From Chitinophagaceae bacterium (GTDB lineage Bacteria > Bacteroidota > Bacteroidia > Chitinophagales > Chitinophagaceae): a stretch of 64,000 bases of DNA. The notes under the pieces were generated by a model. It searched no databases. It saw nothing but the letters and a program-made list of their open reading frames with translations, and was not told the DNA's origin. A program made the position numbers and the translations under genes. The stretch is taken from the NCBI GenBank assembly GCA_016713085.1, contig JADJPV010000001.1, positions 2,067,001-2,131,000 of the forward strand, given 5' to 3'. Below, piece after piece: positions 1 through 9,347 of the stretch (position 1 is the first letter of the stretch; the number at the start of each line of letters is the position of its first letter).

Positions 1-477
1 AGCCTTTTCAAATAACTCCTTTGCCTCTTTGGCCATCCAAACTTTTAAGGGTTGTTCCTGTACGGTTTGAAGTTCTCCTAAAAACAAATGGGCAGCAAAG
101 GTGAGGTTTTTCTCCGAATTTTCCAACTTAGCAGATTCTGCAAGATATTTTGCGTAGGGAACAAAGGCTCCAATTGAATCCATCCAGAAGGCTGACAGCT
201 TTTTGTAAACCTGGATCTGTTGATTTTTTACGTCGCCTCTTACCACTGAGTTTTCCCATTCTGTTACTTTTTGCAGTTGGGAAGGAGTCAGTCTCTTTTT
301 AGCTAACCCCAGCATGGTTGTAAAGTCAAGCGTCTCTGTTTGAGCTTGTGGAGGGGTTGCCGCCGCAGGTTTATGATCGTGGTTATCTTCTTTCTTTGGA
401 ACTGTACGTCCAAAAAAGAATAAAAGAAAAACTGCTGTGATTGCAGCAGTTACATAAATAATTTGTTGCCTGTTCAC
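1..477 (-). CDS. Membrane-anchored TPR-like protein (partial, C-terminus off window)
   Basis: The frame is open from a GTG at 477 to the left edge, giving 159 codons without a stop. Residues 7-22 form one hydrophobic helix (an N-terminal anchor), followed by a Pro/Ala-rich linker and a mostly helical region rich in Ala, Lys and Glu. Such an anchored helical-repeat protein next to an HU gene is common in Chitinophagaceae, but I see no diagnostic repeat and assign no function. No in-frame ATG lies upstream, so GTG is the best start. The C-terminus lies outside the window. Confidence 0.6.
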   Translation of the reverse strand, partial: MNRQQIIYVTAAITAVFLLFFFGRTVPKKEDNHDHKPAAATPPQAQTETLDFTTMLGLAKKRLTPSQLQKVTEWENSVVRGDVKNQQIQVYKKLSAFWMDSIGAFVPYAKYLAESAKLENSEKNLTFAAHLFLGELQTVQEQPLKVWMAKEAKELFEKA

Positions 478-541
478 TTTTCTGGAAAATTGAACTGCAA
501 AGCTAAAGGAAGGCAGCCATTAAATGGCAGAAGTATTGTAT

Positions 542-832
542 TTAACTTCCCTTAAACTGGCTTTTCACTTCCTGTACAAATTCTTTGGCTGGTTTAAAAG
601 CCGGAATATAATGTTCAGGAATGTGAACAGCTGTATTTCGCTTGATATTCCGTCCAATCTTGGCTGCTCTTTTTTTGGTTATGAAGCTTCCAAAACCCCT
701 GATATAAATGTTCTGCCCGGCTGATAAAGAATCTTTTACTTCTTTAAACATGGTTTCAAGCGTAACAAGTACATCAACCTTTGGAATCCCCGTTTTTTCT
801 GAAATTTGATTCACCAGATCTGCTTTTCTCAT
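542..832 (-). CDS. HU/IHF-family DNA-binding protein
   Basis: This 96-residue protein has the complete HU/IHF fold signature: N-terminal helices starting MRKADLVNQI, the RGFGSF turn at residues 45-50, and the DNA-contact arm ending IPAFKPAKEF near residues 76-85. HU proteins bend and compact DNA as dimers and act in the nucleoid. Length is normal for the family. It lies 64 bases upstream of the partial anchored protein on the same strand and diverges from mutY. Whether it is an HU or an IHF-like paralogue cannot be decided from sequence alone. Confidence 0.93.
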   Translation of the reverse strand: MRKADLVNQISEKTGIPKVDVLVTLETMFKEVKDSLSAGQNIYIRGFGSFITKKRAAKIGRNIKRNTAVHIPEHYIPAFKPAKEFVQEVKSQFKGS

Positions 833-1017
833 TCTGAAAAATTTTATGGTTCTGACTATTGTTTGTCTAAGATCATGAAATATTTTTAAAATCCGAAATT
901 ATTGGCTAAAATTATTGAAATAACTGGTTGATAATGAATAAACAACGATTCTATCTGCCGGAACTAATCATTTAATTGGCCGCCCCGCTTAAAACCTGTT
1001 TTTTTGCTGACTGATTT

Positions 1018-2103
1018 ATGGATCCTGAAAAATACTTTCAACAGCACTTACTTAACTGGCATAAAACCATCAATACCCGCCAACTTCCCTGGAAAGGGGA
1101 GAAGGATGTGTACTATATCTGGCTCAGTGAAATTATACTTCAGCAAACGAGAGCAGGGCAGGGGTTGAAATACTATGAACGCTTTGTAAAAAAATATCCC
1201 ACTATTCAAAAACTGGCCAATGCCCCACTAGAAGAAGTGTATAAATTATGGGAGGGCCTGGGTTATTACAACCGCTGCCGGAACCTGCATGCAACAGCAC
1301 GGAAAATTGTATTTGATCTGAATGGGAATTTCCCTGATACTTATGAATCAATTCTTGAACTGAAAGGAGTAGGACCATATACCGCAGCTGCTATTTCTTC
1401 ATTCGGTTTCGGTTTGTCCTATGCAGTTGTTGATGGAAATGTATTTCGTGTGCTGAGCCGTTTTTTTGGGATTGATCAGCCCACTGATTCAACAGCAGGT
1501 AAAAAGATATTTCAGCATCTGGCACAGAATTGTTTAAGCACAAAAGAACCTGCTGAATATAACCAGGCCATTATGGATTTTGGCGCTACTGTGTGCAAGC
1601 CTGATTTACCTGAGTGCGGCACCTGTGTTATGAAAAAGAAATGTGTTGCTTTTCAGACAAACAGCGTTGCTGATTTCCCCGTAAAAGAAAAACAGGTGAA
1701 GCAAAGAAGCAGATGGTTCCTGTTTTATATACTTGAACAGAATGGAAAATTTGCTGTACAGAAAAGAACTGCAAAAGATGTATGGGCCAACTTATATGAA
1801 TTTCCCAACGCTGAATATCAAACTGAAAAACTGTGGAAACAGGCAGTAAAAAAAGATGTTGCAGGCTGGCTAAGTGAGAAAGGGATCAATCAAACATGTA
1901 AAGTTATTTCAGCCACAAAACCTGTAAAACAGCAACTGAGCCATCAAACAATTTATGCAAATGCTGTTTTGATAACAATCAACGGTAAAGGAAAGACGAA
2001 GAACAGTTGGGGATGGAAAACGGGGAAGGAGATTGAATATTTGCCATTCTCTAAAATTCTGAATGATTTTCTGAAGGCAAAGGTTCTTGAATTATTTGGA
2101 TAG
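1018..2103 (+). CDS. mutY: A/G-specific adenine DNA glycosylase MutY
   Basis: MutY removes adenine mispaired with 8-oxoguanine. The 361-residue product has the catalytic Glu in IWLSEIILQQT (E38), the helix-hairpin-helix LKGVGPYTAAA (about 115-125), the catalytic Asp in VVDGN (D139), and a 4Fe-4S loop with cysteines 193, 200, 203 and 209 (C-x6-C-x2-C-x5-C). The C-terminal third, from about 230, is the NUDIX-like domain that reads 8-oxoG. It heads the mutY-ssb-gldE-gldD run typical of Bacteroidota. The ATG start lies just after a T-rich TTTTTTTGC stretch that may be its promoter. Confidence 0.97.
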   Translation: MDPEKYFQQHLLNWHKTINTRQLPWKGEKDVYYIWLSEIILQQTRAGQGLKYYERFVKKYPTIQKLANAPLEEVYKLWEGLGYYNRCRNLHATARKIVFDLNGNFPDTYESILELKGVGPYTAAAISSFGFGLSYAVVDGNVFRVLSRFFGIDQPTDSTAGKKIFQHLAQNCLSTKEPAEYNQAIMDFGATVCKPDLPECGTCVMKKKCVAFQTNSVADFPVKEKQVKQRSRWFLFYILEQNGKFAVQKRTAKDVWANLYEFPNAEYQTEKLWKQAVKKDVAGWLSEKGINQTCKVISATKPVKQQLSHQTIYANAVLITINGKGKTKNSWGWKTGKEIEYLPFSKILNDFLKAKVLELFG

Positions 2104-2197
2104 AATGATGCAACAGTTAAGCAAAAAACGTAATTTAGAAGGAAAGATGGCTAAGAGTTTGTGTTATTAAACTCATTCAGAAATTAAATTTATTTGT

Positions 2198-2629
2198 ATG
2201 AGAGGAGTTAACCGTGTAATGCTGATTGGAAATCTCGGAAAAGATCCGGATGTACAGGTACTGGAAGGAAATATTGCTGTAGCAAAATTTCCACTTGCAA
2301 CAACAGAAACATTTAAGGACCGTACAGGAAAATTAGTGAGTCAAACCGAATGGCATACAGTGGTGTTGTGGCGGGGTTTGGCCGAACTTGCTCAGAAATA
2401 TCTGCACAAATGCAGCCTTGTTTACATTGAGGGTAGACTGAAAACCAGGAGCTGGGAAGATAAAGAAGGCGCAAAAAAATATGCAACTGAAGTGGTAGGT
2501 GATAACCTGATTATGCTTGATAAAAGGACTGATGGAACAAGCCGTCACGAAGGCCCTGAGCAAATTGGAGGATATCATGGCGAAGATCTTCCGCCAATTG
2601 GTGAACCCAGCGAAGATTTACCTTTTTAA
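2198..2629 (+). CDS. ssb: Single-stranded DNA-binding protein
   Basis: This 143-residue protein begins MRGVNRVMLIGNLGKDPD, the standard SSB OB-fold start, and ends in the acidic tail tip DLPF that binds partner proteins of the replication and repair machinery. SSB coats single-stranded DNA as a tetramer. The tail is shorter and less Gly/Gln-rich than in enterobacteria, as is usual in this phylum. A near-perfect -7 box (TTTATTTG) ends only a few bases before the ATG. The gene sits between mutY and gldE. Confidence 0.96.
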   Translation: MRGVNRVMLIGNLGKDPDVQVLEGNIAVAKFPLATTETFKDRTGKLVSQTEWHTVVLWRGLAELAQKYLHKCSLVYIEGRLKTRSWEDKEGAKKYATEVVGDNLIMLDKRTDGTSRHEGPEQIGGYHGEDLPPIGEPSEDLPF

Positions 2630-2648
2630 GAAATACCCCTGCTATCCC

Positions 2649-2656
2649 TATTTTTG
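2649..2656 (+). promoter_or_regulatory. Putative -7 box (TAnnTTTG) upstream of gldE
   Basis: TATTTTTG matches the Bacteroidota -7 consensus TAnnTTTG exactly. It lies about 40 bases before the gldE start, just after ssb ends, so gldE-gldD could be transcribed separately from mutY-ssb. Confidence 0.45.
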
Positions 2657-2694
2657 CGGGTGTAGTCAGCAATTGTTCATTAAATCCCAATGTT

Positions 2695-4041
2695 TTGGAT
2701 TACCAACCGATCTACAGTTTATTTTTACTTTCACTGAAACCCTATTTACTGGCAATTAACAGTCAGGGGCTTACCTTAATGGTAATCCTGTTTCTTGTTT
2801 TCCTATTTCTTTCTTTTGTGGTAAGTGGCGCAGAGGTTGCTTTCTTTTATCTGAAGTATAAAGATCTTAACATGATCAAAACAAGACAGGAATCATCAGC
2901 GAAAAGAATTGTTAACCTGCTGGAAGAACCCAAAGTATTGCTGGCGAGTTTACTGGCTGCCAATATTATTTTCAATCTCTGTATTATTTTTCTCACAAAT
3001 TTTTTAATTGATGAAGCACTTGCGCTTCAGCATAAACTATTCTGGGTAGAGCTTTTGTTAAAAGCTGCTGCCATAACTTCTCTGATCATTTTGTTTTGTG
3101 AAATACTGCCCAAAATATGGGTATCACAAAACAATGTATTCTTTGCTTATTTCGCCAGCTGGTGGGTGGAAACAATTGTGTATCCCATTTTTAAATCAAC
3201 CGGCAGTTGGCTTGCAGGCTACAGCGACAGTATTGAAAAACGGTTAACTAAATATCAAACAGCATCGTTTAAAAATGACGAACTGGATTATGCCATTGAC
3301 CTGATGAGTGAAGAAGAAGCAACCGATGAAGAAAAACAGATCCTAAAAGGCATACAGAATTTCAGCAGCATCACTGTTAAACAGATCATGCGTTCAAGAT
3401 TAGATGTAAGTGGTATTGAATACAGCTCTTCTTTTACAGATGTGGTAAACCGTATACAGGAATTGCATTACAGCCGTTTACCTGTATATAAAAATAATAT
3501 GGATGAAGTGGTTGGTATACTGCAAACAAAAGATTTGCTGCAGCATATCAATGATGCTGACGGGTTTCACTGGCAGCAACTGATGCGAACACCATTTTTT
3601 GTGCCGGAACAAAAACTGATTGATGATCTGCTGAAAGAGTTTCAGCAAAAGCGGATTCACTTTGCAGTGGTAGTTGATGAATTTGGCGGAACAAGCGGTA
3701 TTGTTACGATGGAAGATGTATTAGAGGAAATCATTGGTGAAATAAAAGATGAGTTTGATGATGAAGAAATCATCAATAAAAAGATTGATGACCGCAATTA
3801 CATCTTTGAAGGAAAAACAATGATCAATGATGTTTGCCGTACAATGAACCTTCCTTCTGATACATTTGACGGCGTAAGAGGTGAGAGTGAATCACTGGCT
3901 GGATTAATACTGGAATTGGCTGAACGTTTGCCAAGAGTTGCTGATGTAATTGAAACAGGCGATTTCCAGTTTATGATACAGGAAGTAAGCCGCAACCGTA
4001 TTGAAAAAGTAAAAGTGACTATTAAACCCGGAATTGAATAA
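2695..4041 (+). CDS. gldE: Gliding-motility-associated protein GldE (DUF21/CBS/CorC)
   Basis: This 448-residue protein has an N-terminal DUF21 membrane domain (helices at about 28-50, 85-110 and 120-145), a CBS-domain pair (about 205-330, with the motif VVVDEFGGTSGIV) and a C-terminal CorC/HlyC domain. GldE is a CNNM/CorC-like membrane protein implicated in gliding and type IX secretion in Bacteroidota. The start is uncertain. The frame opens with TTG at 2695. An ATG at 2690 would fit if one T were missing from the following T-run. It is followed after one base by gldD, its usual partner. Confidence 0.9.
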   Translation: MDYQPIYSLFLLSLKPYLLAINSQGLTLMVILFLVFLFLSFVVSGAEVAFFYLKYKDLNMIKTRQESSAKRIVNLLEEPKVLLASLLAANIIFNLCIIFLTNFLIDEALALQHKLFWVELLLKAAAITSLIILFCEILPKIWVSQNNVFFAYFASWWVETIVYPIFKSTGSWLAGYSDSIEKRLTKYQTASFKNDELDYAIDLMSEEEATDEEKQILKGIQNFSSITVKQIMRSRLDVSGIEYSSSFTDVVNRIQELHYSRLPVYKNNMDEVVGILQTKDLLQHINDADGFHWQQLMRTPFFVPEQKLIDDLLKEFQQKRIHFAVVVDEFGGTSGIVTMEDVLEEIIGEIKDEFDDEEIINKKIDDRNYIFEGKTMINDVCRTMNLPSDTFDGVRGESESLAGLILELAERLPRVADVIETGDFQFMIQEVSRNRIEKVKVTIKPGIE

Positions 4042-4042
4042 G

Positions 4043-4641
4043 ATGAAACCATACCAGCTTCGTATTTCTTATTTCTTACTTCTCTTTGTTTTTATTGTAT
4101 CCTGCAACTCTGATCCGAGGCCCAGACCAAAGGGTTATTTTCAAATTGATTTTCCGGAGAAAAAATATGTGCTGTTTGATCAGCCCGGCTATCCATATAC
4201 ATTTGAATATCCTGCTTATGGGAAAGTGATTAAAGACAGTACTTTCTTTGATGATCAACCTGAAAATCCATACTGGGTGAATCTTGATTTCCCAAGTTTG
4301 GGTGGAAGAATGTATCTCAGTTATAAAACAGTCGGCGGAAAAAAAGTATTCAGCAAATTAGTGGAAGATGCATTTAAGATGACGAGTAAGCATAGCCTGA
4401 AAGCAACATCCATTGATGAAATACCTGTAGAAGGCGGGTCCGGTATAAAGGGATTTGTTTTTGATGTGGGCGGCAATGCAGCTACCGGCAAACAGTTTTT
4501 TGTAAGCGACAGTACCAGGCATTTTTAAGAGGCGCTTTGTATTTTGATGCAACTCCCAATTACGATTCTATCAGACCTGTTGAACAGTTTTTGTATAAAG
4601 ACATGCAGCATTTGATACAGACGCTGAAGTGGAGAAATTAA
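4043..4641 (+). CDS. gldD: Gliding-motility lipoprotein GldD (one frame break)
   Basis: GldD is an outer-envelope lipoprotein needed for gliding and type IX secretion. A signal peptide with lipobox FIVSC (Cys21) is followed by the GldD domain starting RPKGYFQIDFPEKKY. The first frame stops after DSTRHF near 4528. The next frame continues directly with LRGALYFDATPNYDSIRPVE and ends TLKWRN at 4641, the expected C-terminus. One missing T in the T5 run near 4523 explains this, and the corrected gene is exactly 200 codons. The ATG lies one base after gldE, so the two are an operon. Confidence 0.9.
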
Positions 4642-4683
4642 AAATAATTGCCGGAAAGACTTTGAAAAAATAGAGTATTTATC

Positions 4684-4703
4684 CTTGCCGTCTTCCCGGC
4701 AAG
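4684..4703. terminator. Hairpin between convergent genes
   Basis: The inverted repeat CTTGCCG / CGGCAAG has a 6-base loop and lies between the 3' ends of gldD and the convergent gene at 4709. It has no strong T-run, so it may be a weak terminator. A related GGCAAGACGGGAAG sequence occurs near 15620. Confidence 0.4.
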
Positions 4704-4708
4704 AAATA

Positions 4709-5179
4709 TTAGTCTTTCTTCTTTTCAATCAATATCTCTTCCTTCGGTGCAGCTCTTGAAAACATTTTCATGTTTACTTTTTTCCGGAGTGTTTTCTTTT
4801 CTGTTGGAGCTTTAGCTATTTCTGTTTCCGGCTTCACAGTTTCATTTTTCAATTCAACCGAAGCAGGAATGATTTCTTCTTTCAGCTCAGCAGAAGCATA
4901 GCTTGCTGTTTTTTTCTTTTTCAGTTTTTTTGATTGTACAGGTTTTTCAGCAACGGCCACTTTGTTTTCAGGTGCAGGAGGACTAAAAGATTCAAGCTTT
5001 CCTCTTGAATAATCTTCTTCTTTAATGTCGCTCAGTTTTACATCTTTCTCCTTTGCTGCGGGAGCTTCTTTGTAGAGATCTTTAAACTCTTTTTTATTTT
5101 TTGTTTTTACATAATCAGTTACTCCGTAAACTGATGCAGCTGTTAAGAGCAGGCCGCCTGCCATGAGATACAATTTCAT
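4709..5179 (-). CDS. Small membrane-anchored Lys/Glu-rich protein, unknown function
   Basis: This 156-residue product starts with one hydrophobic segment (MKLYLMAGGLLLTAASVYG), which could be an anchor or an uncleaved signal. The rest is low-complexity and dominated by Lys, Glu, Ala and Pro, including KKLKKKK and repeated VELK/APTEKK stretches, so it is probably disordered. I do not recognise a family. It lies just downstream of a DUF2306 gene on the same strand and is probably co-transcribed with it. Confidence 0.6.
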   Translation of the reverse strand: MKLYLMAGGLLLTAASVYGVTDYVKTKNKKEFKDLYKEAPAAKEKDVKLSDIKEEDYSRGKLESFSPPAPENKVAVAEKPVQSKKLKKKKTASYASAELKEEIIPASVELKNETVKPETEIAKAPTEKKTLRKKVNMKMFSRAAPKEEILIEKKKD

Positions 5180-5190
5180 TTGTGTAAGAT

Positions 5191-5865
5191 TTAAATGGTG
5201 AAGGAATTGAGATAACGTTTACTTTGTTTATAAATAAAATATTCTGCTGCGAGCATATTGCCCAGCACACTGATCCAGAGCGAGATTTCATAGTTTTCAA
5301 GGTGTCCCCAATCCAGGACAAAAAATACCAGGTGATAAATGCGGAATGTAACTGCTGTCATGGCCATAGAATATGAACGGATCATCCAGATTTTATGTGC
5401 TACTACATTTTTTTCTTTGATCGTTTTCAATCCCCACCAGGTAGTAATGAACCAATAAATTGCCATGAACAGGAATAAACCTCTTTCCCAAAAACTTCCC
5501 TTGGCAAAAAAACTCATATACAAACCGGTTGGAGCGCCAATCAGTAACACCACAAACACATAGATTTTTCCACTCCACACATGAATCTTTCTCCGCTTTT
5601 TTATAATGGCAGTGGAGAATTGTAAAAGGGCTGAACTGATACAGAACATACCTGCACCAATATGCAGGTAGAAACACCAGTAATAAATGGGTTTGGCAAA
5701 CAAAAAAGCTCTTTCTTCTATGAACGAAAAGGTTTGACTGAAGGAATAATAGGGGATTGTATTTCGAACAAGTAATAGACTGAAGAATACAACGGGAATC
5801 CAGAAAAGCAGTCTGAAGATGAAGCGGCTTGCCTGCTGAAACGTCAGCATACGTGAATTAGCCAT
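5191..5865 (-). CDS. DUF2306-type integral membrane protein
   Basis: The product has about six to seven hydrophobic helices, and conserved-looking histidines occur in membrane segments (FYLHIGAGMF and KKRRKIHVWSGKIYVF). This resembles the DUF2306 family of unknown function. The ATG at 5865 (MANSRMLTFQQ) is preferred over an upstream start at 6009, because the longer version would cover the promoter and start of the divergent DUF3109 gene and would add a non-membrane leader. Family assignment comes from pattern and memory, not a search. Confidence 0.7.
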   Translation of the reverse strand: MANSRMLTFQQASRFIFRLLFWIPVVFFSLLLVRNTIPYYSFSQTFSFIEERAFLFAKPIYYWCFYLHIGAGMFCISSALLQFSTAIIKKRRKIHVWSGKIYVFVVLLIGAPTGLYMSFFAKGSFWERGLFLFMAIYWFITTWWGLKTIKEKNVVAHKIWMIRSYSMAMTAVTFRIYHLVFFVLDWGHLENYEISLWISVLGNMLAAEYFIYKQSKRYLNSFTI

Positions 5866-5970
5866 GATGGTTGGTTTGAACCTTTGGGATGAGGCAATCT
5901 TTTCTTTTCCATAAGTTCCGGCTGTTAATAGTTTGCTAAAGGAAATTGCATTTGCTGCGGGCATCCTTCC

Positions 5971-5978
5971 TACCTTCG
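5971..5978 (+). promoter_or_regulatory. Putative -7 box for the DUF3109-lutB operon
   Basis: TACCTTCG matches TAnnTTTG with one mismatch, with TTG about 16-22 bases upstream. It lies 14 bases before the GTG at 5993 and would give an almost leaderless transcript, which argues against the upstream ATG at 5933. Confidence 0.4.
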
Positions 5979-5992
5979 CAAAAATTGAAACT

Positions 5993-6589
5993 GTGATTGT
6001 AATTGACAATATTTATGTGAGTGATGAGGTGGTGGAAGAGCAGTTTGTTTGCGATCTGGACAAATGCAAAGGGGGCTGTTGTATTGACGGTGATGCAGGT
6101 GCTCCGCTTACAAATGAAGAACTGAAAGAAGTGAACATAGCTTTTGAACAGGTAAAACATTTGCTGACCAGGGAAGGCTTAAGAACTATTGAAGAGGGTG
6201 GAAAATATGTTTACGACCGTGAATTCGGTTGGGTTACGCCAACCATCAGTAATGGAATGTGTGCCTATGGATTGGTTGATGAAAAAGGAATTGTGAAGTG
6301 CTCGTTTGAAGAAGTTTATAATGAAGGCAAAACAACCTGGAAGAAGCCAGTCTCCTGTCACCTGTACCCCATCAAGATCAGCAAGAGCAAGAACACAGAA
6401 CAGGAGTATGTGAATTATGAACCTAGGGACCCAATGTGTAATCCGGGTTGTTCATTGGGACAAAAATTAAAAGTACCCACCTATGTATTTTTAAAAGAAG
6501 CGATCATCAGGAAGTATGGGGAGGATTTTTATGAAGTGCTTTCGCAAATCGCTGATCAATATTACGCATCGAAAAAATTAAACAAGTAA
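5993..6589 (+). CDS. DUF3109 family cysteine-rich protein
   Basis: The product (198 residues from the GTG) carries the DUF3109 cysteine signature: CDLDKCKGGCC near the N-terminus, later GMCAYG, a VSCHLYPI motif, and MCNPGCSLG near the C-terminus. The Cys pattern resembles metal or Fe-S binding proteins of the YkgJ/UPF0153 type; the function is unknown. Family members begin right at the (M)IVIDNIYVSDEVV strand, so I chose GTG 5993 over ATG 5933. It is nine bases upstream of lutB, so the two are probably co-transcribed. Confidence 0.8.
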   Translation: MIVIDNIYVSDEVVEEQFVCDLDKCKGGCCIDGDAGAPLTNEELKEVNIAFEQVKHLLTREGLRTIEEGGKYVYDREFGWVTPTISNGMCAYGLVDEKGIVKCSFEEVYNEGKTTWKKPVSCHLYPIKISKSKNTEQEYVNYEPRDPMCNPGCSLGQKLKVPTYVFLKEAIIRKYGEDFYEVLSQIADQYYASKKLNK

Positions 6590-6598
6590 TTTTAAAGC

Positions 6599-7975
6599 AT
6601 GAGTCAATCTGCTGATAAATTTGTCGCCAAGAGTACGATCAAGTCGCAAGACCTTGAACACAGGCGCACAATCAATTTCAATATAGGCAAGTACAATTCA
6701 AAAGTACCGGAAGGGAAATTACAGTTCACACAACTGCTTACTGCACGTGAACGTGCAAAAAATGTAAAGTGGCGGGCACTGGAAACACTCGATCAGCACC
6801 TGGAAGAATTTGAACTGCAGTTCACACGCCGTGGTGGTAAAGTGATCTGGGCTGAGAATGCAAAACAGGCATGTGATGAAATTCTGAAAATATGTGAACC
6901 AAAAAATTGCAGAACAGTAGTGAAGAGCAAGAGCATGGTTACAGAAGAAATTCATCTGAATCATTTTTTAACCGAACATAAGATTGAAAGTGTTGAAACA
7001 GATCTGGGCGAATATATTCAGCAGTTGGATGAAGAACCGCCTTATCATATTGTTACACCGGCCATGCATAAAAGCAAGGAAGATGTAGCAAGGTTGTTCG
7101 CCAATAAATTAGGAACCGATCCCAAGGCAACACCTGAACAGCTCACATTAGTTGCAAGAAATATCCTCCGTGAAAAATATGTACAGGCCGAGGTGGGCGT
7201 AACCGGCGCTAATTTTATTTTAGCTGATGTTGGCGGTATTGCTGTTACAGAAAATGAAGGCAATGCAAGATTAAGTTGTGCATTTCCCAAAACACATATC
7301 GTTGTTGTTGGCATTGAAAAAATGCTGCCAAGTGTTACTGACCTGGGTTTGTTCTGGCCACTGCTTTCCACATTTGGTACTGGTCAGTTGGTAACAGTGT
7401 ACAATAGCATTGTACTTGGTCCAAAGCAACCGGGTGAAGCAGATGGTCCGGAAGAAATGATTGTCATTCTCCTGGATAATGGAAGAACAAACGTGTTGAA
7501 GAATCCTGCAATGAGAGAGAGTTTGTATTGTATCCGTTGTGGCGCCTGTTTAAATGCATGTCCTGTTTATAAAAATGTCGGTGGTCACAGTTATGGTGCA
7601 ACTTACAGCGGACCGATTGGCAAAGTGCTTACTCCGCAAATGAGTGGCATGGAGGAGTACAAGCATTTAAGTTATGCATCTTCGTTGTGTGGCAATTGTA
7701 CACAGGTTTGCCCGATACGGATCAACCTGCATGAACTTTTACTGGAGAACAGGCATGAAGCTGTGGAGCAGGGCTTTTCTTCTTTTGGTGAACGCATGGC
7801 ATGGAAAGTATGGAAGACGGCAATGCTGAACCGCAAGATGATGAATATGGGAAACCGCAAGATGAAGAACTGGATGATCAACAGTTTTGTAAAAGACTGG
7901 ACGAGATATCGTGGCCCGATGGATTTTCCTGAAAAAACATTCAACCAGCTTTGGCGTGACAGGAAAGGGAAGTAA
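6599..7975 (+). CDS. lutB: LutB/YkgF-type iron-sulfur lactate-utilisation protein
   Basis: This 458-residue protein has an N-terminal LUD domain (about 60-290) and two C-terminal 4Fe-4S motifs: CIRCGACLNACPVY near residue 310 and CGNCTQVCPI near 363. LutB is part of the LutABC L-lactate-oxidising complex in the cytoplasm, passing electrons from lactate. A LutC-like LUD gene lies 25 kb away at 32441, and no LutA is visible here, so the classical operon is broken up. Length and motifs are normal. Confidence 0.93.
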   Translation: MSQSADKFVAKSTIKSQDLEHRRTINFNIGKYNSKVPEGKLQFTQLLTARERAKNVKWRALETLDQHLEEFELQFTRRGGKVIWAENAKQACDEILKICEPKNCRTVVKSKSMVTEEIHLNHFLTEHKIESVETDLGEYIQQLDEEPPYHIVTPAMHKSKEDVARLFANKLGTDPKATPEQLTLVARNILREKYVQAEVGVTGANFILADVGGIAVTENEGNARLSCAFPKTHIVVVGIEKMLPSVTDLGLFWPLLSTFGTGQLVTVYNSIVLGPKQPGEADGPEEMIVILLDNGRTNVLKNPAMRESLYCIRCGACLNACPVYKNVGGHSYGATYSGPIGKVLTPQMSGMEEYKHLSYASSLCGNCTQVCPIRINLHELLLENRHEAVEQGFSSFGERMAWKVWKTAMLNRKMMNMGNRKMKNWMINSFVKDWTRYRGPMDFPEKTFNQLWRDRKGK

Positions 7976-7983
7976 CTTGAAGC

Positions 7984-9318
7984 ATGCTTGTTTACACGCC
8001 GCATATCACTCCACGAATTGAATACATTCTGCAATACTTCAATGAGCGATTATTCATTGATGCTGAATTGACAGATGATATTGAAACCTATCGTTTATAC
8101 AAAGGAGCCAAACTGAATTATTCTGCGGAGCGGATTAATGCTGTTGATTTTTATATCCAGCCAACAGGATTATTGCAGCAACATGATCTGCGCAAACAAT
8201 ATATTGAATGTTTTGACTGGAAAGAAGTGAAAGCTTTTTTCAAAACAGAAGATGATCTTGGTTTCGATGTATTCTCTGCTGTTTTTTATCTTATTACCCG
8301 ATACGAAGAATATCTTGAACATGAACCTGATGAATACGGACGGTATGCACACTGGAATTCATTGGCATGGAAAGAAGGTTTCTTAAATATGCCGTTGATT
8401 GATATCTGGATCTTGAAATTTAAACAGGAACTTGAATCTAAGTTCACCAATCTCAAACTTCAGGACTCACAATTCACCTTTCTTCCTACTTACGATATTG
8501 ATATTGCATGGAGCTACAAGAACAAAGGTTTTGTCAGGAGCGTTGCTGCATCATTAAACAGACCATCATCTATTGTAAAGCGGATAAAAGTGATTGCCGG
8601 AAAAGAAAAAGATCCATACGATTCTTATGACTGGCTGAAACAATTGCATGAAGAGAATAATCTGCAGCCCATCTACTTTTTCTTAGTTGCAGCGGAGAAC
8701 AGCGAGTATGATAAAAATATTTCTCCAAAGAAGAAAGCATTGCAGCAGTTGATTCAGTCGACAGCAAAACAGGCAATCATTGCTTTGCACCCTTCAACAC
8801 AGAGTAACACCAACAAAGAATTACTATCGAAGGAAAAAAATATATTGCAGCAGATAAGCGGTAAAAAGATCACAGCTACACGTCATCATTATATTTTATT
8901 TCATCTGCCGCATTCATACCGTGAATTGATTGCTGCCGGATTTACTGATGATCACAGTATGGGCTATGGAACAGTAAATGGATTCCGTGCCTCCACTTCG
9001 AGTTCTTTTTTATGGTACGACCTGGAGAAAGAAGAAACAACCTCACTCCGTATTCATCCCTATGCTTATATGGAAGCCAATTCTTTTTATGAATTACATC
9101 AATCGCCTGCAGAAGCATTGGAAGAAATGAAGCAACTGGCTGAAGAAGTGAAAAAAGTGAACGGCAGATTTATTTCCATCTTTCATAACCATATGCTGGG
9201 TACAGATGAACTGTTTAAAGGCTGGAGAGAAATGTATGAAGAGTTTGTCATGCCGACGAAGGAGACATCTGCCGGGTTGGGAAATGAAGATCAGCAGATT
9301 CCTCGTTCCCCGGAATGA
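7984..9318 (+). CDS. Polysaccharide-deacetylase-like protein (DUF7033-type)
   Basis: This 444-residue protein contains the motif TYDIDIAWSY (about 170-180), in the position of the TFDDG metal motif of NodB-fold deacetylases. Later motifs include YFFLVAAENSEYD, ALHPS, GFRASTSSSFLWYDLEKE and the C-terminal SIFHNHMLG, which supplies His residues. This matches the Bacteroidota polysaccharide-deacetylase-like family often annotated with an N-terminal DUF7033 region. It starts eight bases after lutB and is probably in the same operon. The substrate is unknown. Confidence 0.75.
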   Translation: MLVYTPHITPRIEYILQYFNERLFIDAELTDDIETYRLYKGAKLNYSAERINAVDFYIQPTGLLQQHDLRKQYIECFDWKEVKAFFKTEDDLGFDVFSAVFYLITRYEEYLEHEPDEYGRYAHWNSLAWKEGFLNMPLIDIWILKFKQELESKFTNLKLQDSQFTFLPTYDIDIAWSYKNKGFVRSVAASLNRPSSIVKRIKVIAGKEKDPYDSYDWLKQLHEENNLQPIYFFLVAAENSEYDKNISPKKKALQQLIQSTAKQAIIALHPSTQSNTNKELLSKEKNILQQISGKKITATRHHYILFHLPHSYRELIAAGFTDDHSMGYGTVNGFRASTSSSFLWYDLEKEETTSLRIHPYAYMEANSFYELHQSPAEALEEMKQLAEEVKKVNGRFISIFHNHMLGTDELFKGWREMYEEFVMPTKETSAGLGNEDQQIPRSPE

Positions 9319-9347
9319 CAGCTATTAATTGAACATTGCCAAAGTTT

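Noticed and set aside
524..724. A 66-codon plus-strand frame over the HU gene
   Set aside because: It is fully antisense to a textbook HU protein and has no family features.
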